Position numbers and translations under genes: made by a program | DNA from: Amycolatopsis sp. NBC_01480 | GTDB taxonomy: Bacteria; Actinomycetota; Actinomycetes; Mycobacteriales; Pseudonocardiaceae | Length of the DNA: 64,000 nucleotides | Assembly: GCF_036227205.1 (NCBI RefSeq) | Contig: NZ_CP109442.1 | Location: forward strand, 5,704,001 to 5,768,000 | Direction: 5' to 3' | The notes under the pieces: model-generated | What the model saw: the letters and a program-made list of their open reading frames with translations, nothing else | What the model was told of the DNA's origin: nothing | Database searches by the model: none | Shown here: positions 60,368 through 64,000 of the stretch, piece after piece | Position numbering within the stretch: the first letter of the stretch is position 1 | Layout: every line of letters begins with the position of its first letter

Positions 60368-61309
60368 TCAGTGAGGAAGCAGCACGACTTTGCCGAACGG
60401 CGTTGCGCGCTCCACTCGCCGAAGTGCGGTGGCCGCATCGGAGAGAGGGAAGCTTTCATCGAGCACGGGAGACAGGTCGCCCTCGACCGACAGTGTCATG
60501 ACTCGATCCCACGACCGCCGGAGATCCTTTGGCGACAACGAGTTGAGGCTGAACGTGAAGAATGTCACCGACTTGTGGAACTCACGCAGTAACGGGGCGA
60601 ATGGTTCAGGCCCCGGACTGCCGCCGACACCGCCAATGAGGATGTATCGCCCGTTGGGACGCGGCAGTTCCAGGTATTCGGGCAACTGCGGGCCTCCCAC
60701 GGTGTCCACGATGAGGTCGTACGTCTCATCGGGAAGACCAGCGCCGGTGCGGTCGAACACCTTGGCCGCCCCGAGCGCACGCAGGCGTTCTCCTCGCTCA
60801 CGAGACGACGTGACCACTGTGACCTCGGCCCCGCGGGCGCGCGCGATCTGTGTTGCCAGCACGCCGATTCCGCCACCGGCGCCGCGGACGAGTGCCCGAT
60901 CGCCGGCGACGACCCCGGTCCGGTGCAGCGCCCCTTCGGCAACCAGCGCATTCACCCCCAGAGCGACCAGATCGACCGGATCGGCACCGCTTGGCGTGGG
61001 TAGCAGCCGGTCGGCGCCGGCGACGATCTGCTCGGCGTAACCACCGAAGGCGGCCAACGCCAGCGCTTCGGTCCCGATCAGGTCTTCAGACACATCCCGG
61101 CCGACCGCACGCACGCGGCCCACGACCTCCAGTCCGGGCACTGCGCCAGTGCCGGGAAAGCGCACATAACCACCCCGCACCGCCATGACGTCCACGTAAC
61201 CGACGCCGATCGCCTTGACGTCGACCAGCGCCTGGCCCGGTCCTGGAACCGGCTCCGGCAGGTCGATCAGGGCGAGTTCGCGTGACTCCTTGACGATTAT
61301 CGCCTTCAC
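60368..61309 (-). CDS. Zinc-independent quinone-oxidoreductase-type MDR enzyme
   Basis: 313 residues from GTG at 61309 behind GAGGAGGTTGCG. GroES-like domain (KAIIVKESRELALIDLPEPV, VKAIGVGYVDVMAVRGGYVR) without zinc ligands; Rossmann motif RALVRGAGGGIGVLATQIAR; VTVVTSSRERGERLRALGAA for NADPH. C-terminal LSDAATALRRVERATPFGKV is typical of QOR-like enzymes. It is a second such enzyme (the first is at 9365) in different context: no regulator adjacent, flanked by IS and gene debris. Probably functional: the frame is intact and of family length. Confidence 0.88.
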   Translation of the reverse strand: MKAIIVKESRELALIDLPEPVPGPGQALVDVKAIGVGYVDVMAVRGGYVRFPGTGAVPGLEVVGRVRAVGRDVSEDLIGTEALALAAFGGYAEQIVAGADRLLPTPSGADPVDLVALGVNALVAEGALHRTGVVAGDRALVRGAGGGIGVLATQIARARGAEVTVVTSSRERGERLRALGAAKVFDRTGAGLPDETYDLIVDTVGGPQLPEYLELPRPNGRYILIGGVGGSPGPEPFAPLLREFHKSVTFFTFSLNSLSPKDLRRSWDRVMTLSVEGDLSPVLDESFPLSDAATALRRVERATPFGKVVLLPH

Positions 61310-61501
61310 CGCAACCTCCTCGTGGTGAGATCGAACGCTGGCAAGGTGGACTCGCACGAGTGACCGGAACCGGCGAGGCATCGGCCGCGGATACCGGGCG
61401 GCCCATCCACCGCGGCGGGCAGTGACAGCCCCGGCCAGGTGGTACGCCTGCACCCCGAGTCGACCATCATCGACTGCTGACCAGTCCCCGTGGACGTCCG
61501 G

Positions 61502-61815
61502 TCAGCGGTGGAATCGCGTTGTCTCCTCCATCGGTTCGCGGCCGACGGCGACCGCGTTGATCGTCGCCGCCGGGTCGGCGTATCCGAACGAGATGCCGAA
61601 CAACAGCTTCCCTCCGGTCACGCCGAGCGTCTCGCGCACCGTGTCGGCATAGAAACTCAGCAGCGCTTGGGGACAACTGGCCACCCCGTAAGCGGCCATG
61701 GCCAGCAGCAGTGTCTGCGCGTACATGCCGACATCGGCCGTCAGCCGCGGATCGCCCGATTCCGGTGCATACAGCAGAGCAACGTGGGGCGCGTCGTAGA
61801 AGCCGAGGCTTTTGG
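61502..61815 (-). pseudogene. Nitroreductase fragment, C-terminal half
   Basis: FYDAPHVALLYAPESGDPRL, ADVGMYAQTLLLAMAAYGVA, SCPQALLSFYADTVRETLGV, KLLFGISFGYADPAATINAV. These match the C-terminal half of nitroreductases; the FMN-binding N-terminal half is missing. Its upstream edge joins directly to a truncated YbaB-like gene, so one deletion probably removed the parts between. Confidence 0.85.
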
Positions 61816-61818
61816 CGT

Positions 61819-62094
61819 CTGGAACAGCACTGCGGCGAGCCGAGCGGCCGGAATCCGGGACGCCCAGCTGAGCTGGATGTCGACGTCGGTCAACGAGCGT
61901 CGTGCGTCGACCACGACCCTGATCGTGCCGCTGGGGTCCCGGGCTTCGTATTCGGCCGCGGGCTCTACTCGCTGCCCACCGGGTTGCAGCAGTTCCTTCA
62001 GCTGCGCATTCGCGGTGGCAACGTCAGGCACGTCGAGCTGCGCGAGCACGACGTGGTCAAGATTGAACGTCAACGGTCCTCCCCTTGCGGCCAT
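61819..62094 (-). pseudogene. YbaB/EbfC-like gene fragment, C-terminally truncated
   Basis: From ATG at 62094 (or TTG at 62073): FNLDHVVLAQLDVPDVATAN, then RDPSGTIRVVVDARRSLTDV and WASRIPAARLAAVLFQ, the core strand pattern of YbaB/EbfC nucleoid-associated proteins as found beside actinomycete ESX-type genes. After LFQ the family match stops and the frame enters nitroreductase sequence out of register. Likely not functional. Confidence 0.65.
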
Positions 62095-62422
62095 GGCTGG
62101 CTACACCGTCGCGAAGACCCTACAGGCGGTTGGTTTCTTTCGCCCGGGTTCACCGGAAAGAGTGACTTGAGGAACTACGGTGTCTGCGGCAGCGTCAGGC
62201 ATCCCGTCATCGCCGAACCCGCGTGTCGGTGCCGCCTGCTCGGGCAAGCCCTGCCGACCCGGCTCGTCCAGACGTTGATCGAGAGTGGTCGCAGCGATTG
62301 GATGTGCCGATAACAGCTCTTATGTAAACCTGCGGTCCGGCTGCTGCAGACCATGCCATCGGTCTGTATAACGACGTGTACCTTCTGGGCGCACTAAGAA
62401 TAACGGCTGACAAGGGCGAGTG
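62095..62422. other. Gap before the HEPN-like gene, no gene seen
   Basis: 328 bp. AT-richer than its surroundings near 62320-62410, with a TATAAC (62366-62371) that could be the -10 element of the downstream gene. No coding similarity recognised. The composition change agrees with a promoter region of an acquired gene. Confidence 0.45.
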
Positions 62423-63208
62423 ATGAGCCACGCCGGAGAAGCTGGCAGGCTCCGACAGATGATCGACGTCCGTGACGGTTCAACCTCAGATCCCGACGAC
62501 GCCCACGGGCAGATGTCCATAGCCGACTGGGAGCGGCGGCTGCAAGCTATGCCGGGGTTTCGCGCGTTCGTCTGGCAGCGGCAAGTGCACCGGGTTGCCT
62601 ACGTCTTCCAAACCAACCTCGCCGAGTACCGGCACTTCATCGACACGCTGCAATGGCAGGGGAGGCGCCCGCCGACCAGAGATGTCGCCAATGCCGACGT
62701 CCTCGACCAAGTGCTCGACGAGAGTCAACGGCTGTTACACAACGTACTCGCCGCAATGGCGACGCGCGTCGCGCAACTCCGCCGGTTCGTCAGGCATAAC
62801 TTCGATGCTGGCTCCCCGATCGCCATCGAATACGACGAACGAGTCGCCGCGTTGTTCGCCAGCGACGTCACGGCAGCCTTCCTGCAGAAGATGCGCAACG
62901 AACTCGCACATGCTCAGTTGCCGATCGTCTCGAGCACGGAGACCATTCGCGCTGGTTCGACCACCGTCGCGATCGTGCTACCGTGCGACGCCTTGCTGGA
63001 CTGGACCGATCGGAACAGCAAGATCACCACCTGGCTGGCCCGGCATCCGGGCGGCGTGGTCGACATCGGCGAAGTCCTCGATGGCTATGCGCGCCGGGCC
63101 GGCAATCTCGACGATTGGCTGCAGCAGCGCATCGGGATCGAGTACCGCGGCGAAATCGACCAGTTCGCGGCTGCCGAAGATGCCTTCTTCCGGTCGCGTG
63201 GGCTTTGA
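62423..63208 (+). CDS. Unknown protein with HEPN-like RNELAH motif
   Basis: 261 residues from ATG at 62423 (a GTG codon directly before is also possible). All-helical sequence: WERRLQAMPGFRAFVWQRQV, VFQTNLAEYRHFIDTLQWQG, LDQVLDESQRLLHNVLAAMA, TRVAQLRRFVRHNFDAGSPI, then FLQKMRNELAHAQLPIVSST with R158-x4-H163. The R-N-x-x-x-H pattern after a helix is the catalytic signature of HEPN ribonucleases. A second half (STTVAIVLPCDALLDWTDRN, NLDDWLQQRIGIEYRGEIDQ) is also present in actinomycete proteins of unknown role. No MNT antitoxin or other partner gene is adjacent; it is single between debris and rlmN. Codon use is less G/C-extreme than that of its neighbours, which could reflect transfer. Confidence 0.65.
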   Translation: MSHAGEAGRLRQMIDVRDGSTSDPDDAHGQMSIADWERRLQAMPGFRAFVWQRQVHRVAYVFQTNLAEYRHFIDTLQWQGRRPPTRDVANADVLDQVLDESQRLLHNVLAAMATRVAQLRRFVRHNFDAGSPIAIEYDERVAALFASDVTAAFLQKMRNELAHAQLPIVSSTETIRAGSTTVAIVLPCDALLDWTDRNSKITTWLARHPGGVVDIGEVLDGYARRAGNLDDWLQQRIGIEYRGEIDQFAAAEDAFFRSRGL

Positions 63209-63293
63209 GGGCTGCGCAGGGTCGTGACCTGACATACACCCGGCCGGGGCGGTCCGGGCGATGCCAGGGGGCGCGTGGGAGACTGGTCAGGTT

Positions 63294-64000
63294 ATGACTG
63301 CCCTCCCCCTCGTCTTCGACGCCCCCAAGCGCGGCCTGCCGCCGCGCCACCTCGCCGACCTTTCGGTGGCCGACCGCGCCGCCGCGGTGGCCGAGCTGGG
63401 GGAGAAGCCGTTCCGCGCGAAGCAGCTGTCGAACCACTACTTCTCGCGCTTGACGGTCGACCCGGCGGAGATGACAGACATCCCGGCGGCTTCCCGTGAG
63501 CGCTTGGTCGCCGACCTGATGCCGACGCTGCTGACGGAGGTCCGCGCGCTGGAGGCCGACAAGGGCGCGACCCGCAAGACGCTGTGGCGTGCGCACGACG
63601 GCACGTTGCTGGAGAGCGTCCTGATGCGCTACCCGGACCGCGCGACGCTGTGCATCTCGAGCCAGGCCGGCTGCGGCATGGCGTGCCCCTTCTGCGCGAC
63701 CGGCCAGGGCGGCTTGGACCGCAACCTGTCGACGGCGGAGATCGTGGACCAGGTCCGCTCGGCGGCGGCGGTCATGCGCGACGGCAAGATGGCCGGCGGT
63801 CCCGGGCGGCTGTCGAACATCGTCTTTATGGGTATGGGTGAACCTTTAGCGAACTTTGTCCGAGTTGTGAAGGCTGTTCGCCGCATTACCGACCCTGCAC
63901 CAGGGGGTCTGGGGATCGGGCAGCGTTCTGTCACGGTGTCGACCGTGGGCCTGGCGCCGGCGATCCGCAAGCTGGCGGACGAGAAGATGCAGGTCCGCCT
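63294..64000 (+). CDS. rlmN: 23S rRNA (adenine(2503)-C2)-methyltransferase, 5' part
   Basis: Runs off the right edge after 235 residues. Radical-SAM enzyme: [20 protein letters not shown] has the CxxxCxxC motif for the 4Fe-4S cluster, [13 protein letters not shown] the GGEP-like substrate/SAM strand, and [20 protein letters not shown] the next barrel strands. N-terminal RlmN domain: [20 protein letters not shown] and [20 protein letters not shown]. It methylates A2503 in 23S rRNA and A37 of some tRNAs. ATG at 63294 has only a weak upstream ribosome site, but matches the family start. Core gene, marking the edge of the accessory region. Confidence 0.95.
   Translation, partial: MTALPLVFDAPKRGLPPRHLADLSVADRAAAVAELGEKPFRAKQLSNHYFSRLTVDPAEMTDIPAASRERLVADLMPTLLTEVRALEADKGATRKTLWRAHDGTLLESVLMRYPDRATLCISSQAGCGMACPFCATGQGGLDRNLSTAEIVDQVRSAAAVMRDGKMAGGPGRLSNIVFMGMGEPLANFVRVVKAVRRITDPAPGGLGIGQRSVTVSTVGLAPAIRKLADEKMQVR

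Noticed and set aside
62423..63208. HEPN-like gene as half of a toxin-antitoxin pair
   Set aside because: No MNT-type or other small antitoxin gene lies within several hundred bases on either side, so only the single protein is reported.

Overview
The window reads as chromosome from a high-GC actinomycete. Nearly every reading frame is biased to G/C in third position, GTG starts are common, ribosome binding sites are strong, and TetR/AcrR regulators dominate. Gene content and insertion sequences fit the Pseudonocardiaceae (an Amycolatopsis-like organism), but that is inference; no rRNA or tRNA is present to confirm it. The right edge enters rlmN, a core housekeeping gene, while almost everything to its left is accessory metabolism, regulators and mobile-element debris.

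Layout. 0-6.4 kb is IS-rich: a decayed ISL3-type transposase gene split by an intact IS3-family element with a CAC target duplication, then an IS5/IS427-type element inserted exactly at the stop codon of an alpha/beta-hydrolase gene that is divergent from a marR gene. Two related blocks of about 140-180 bp bracket this segment. 6.4-10.3 kb holds divergent TetR cassettes driving an SDR and a SnoaL-like/quinone-oxidoreductase pair, with clear palindromic operators. 10.4-21.8 kb is a glycan-degradation locus: a Tat-exported GH78 alpha-L-rhamnosidase, a GH106-like rhamnosidase interrupted by one amber codon, a GH39-like enzyme carrying a sugar-binding-type domain inside its catalytic barrel, and the decayed C-terminal half of a second GH78. 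LacI-type operator sequences stand at both ends, but no LacI gene is in the window. 21.8-28.9 kb holds an alanine-rich protein of unknown function and more regulator/enzyme pairs (TetR, TetR/metallo-beta-lactamase fold, HxlR/NmrA plus a secreted propeller, SDR). 29.1-30.4 kb is a scar with a LysR gene lacking its first helix and an AraC fragment.

30.4-38.3 kb is the most coherent unit: seven co-directional, partly overlapping genes (nitroreductase, aldo/keto reductase, NIPSNAP protein, cupin, acyl-CoA synthetase, thiolase, FAD monooxygenase), followed by a convergent Lrp/AsnC regulator fused to a GAF domain. The same CGA-NNN-TCG motif lies in four phased copies before the first operon gene and as a perfect 32-bp palindrome before the regulator gene, so this regulator very probably controls both. 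38.3-39.8 kb is an IS5 fragment plus an IS3-family element. 40-46.3 kb: AraC/SDR pair, RBBP9-type hydrolase, LysR with a divergent FAD oxidoreductase and MFS transporter. 46.4-52.4 kb: ketopantoate-reductase-like protein, divergent LysR, MHS-type transporter, acid-sugar-dehydratase-like enolase-superfamily enzyme and zinc alcohol dehydrogenase, which look like one uptake-and-catabolism route.

52.4-58.3 kb: TetR with a gamma-resorcylate-decarboxylase-like amidohydrolase translationally coupled to a patatin-like lipase, then TetR with two NmrA-type reductases and a cupin. 58.7-59.7 kb: a lipoprotein and its terminator. 59.7-62.1 kb is a second graveyard (ISL3 fragment, internally deleted IS3 orfA, an isolated IS427-type end, nitroreductase and YbaB fragments) around an intact quinone oxidoreductase. 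62.4-63.2 kb codes for a protein of unknown function with a HEPN-like RNELAH motif, then rlmN runs off the end.

Overall the region is a patchwork of small self-regulated redox modules, each a regulator divergent from one to three enzymes across its own palindrome, interspersed with two larger catabolic operons and several generations of transposon decay.
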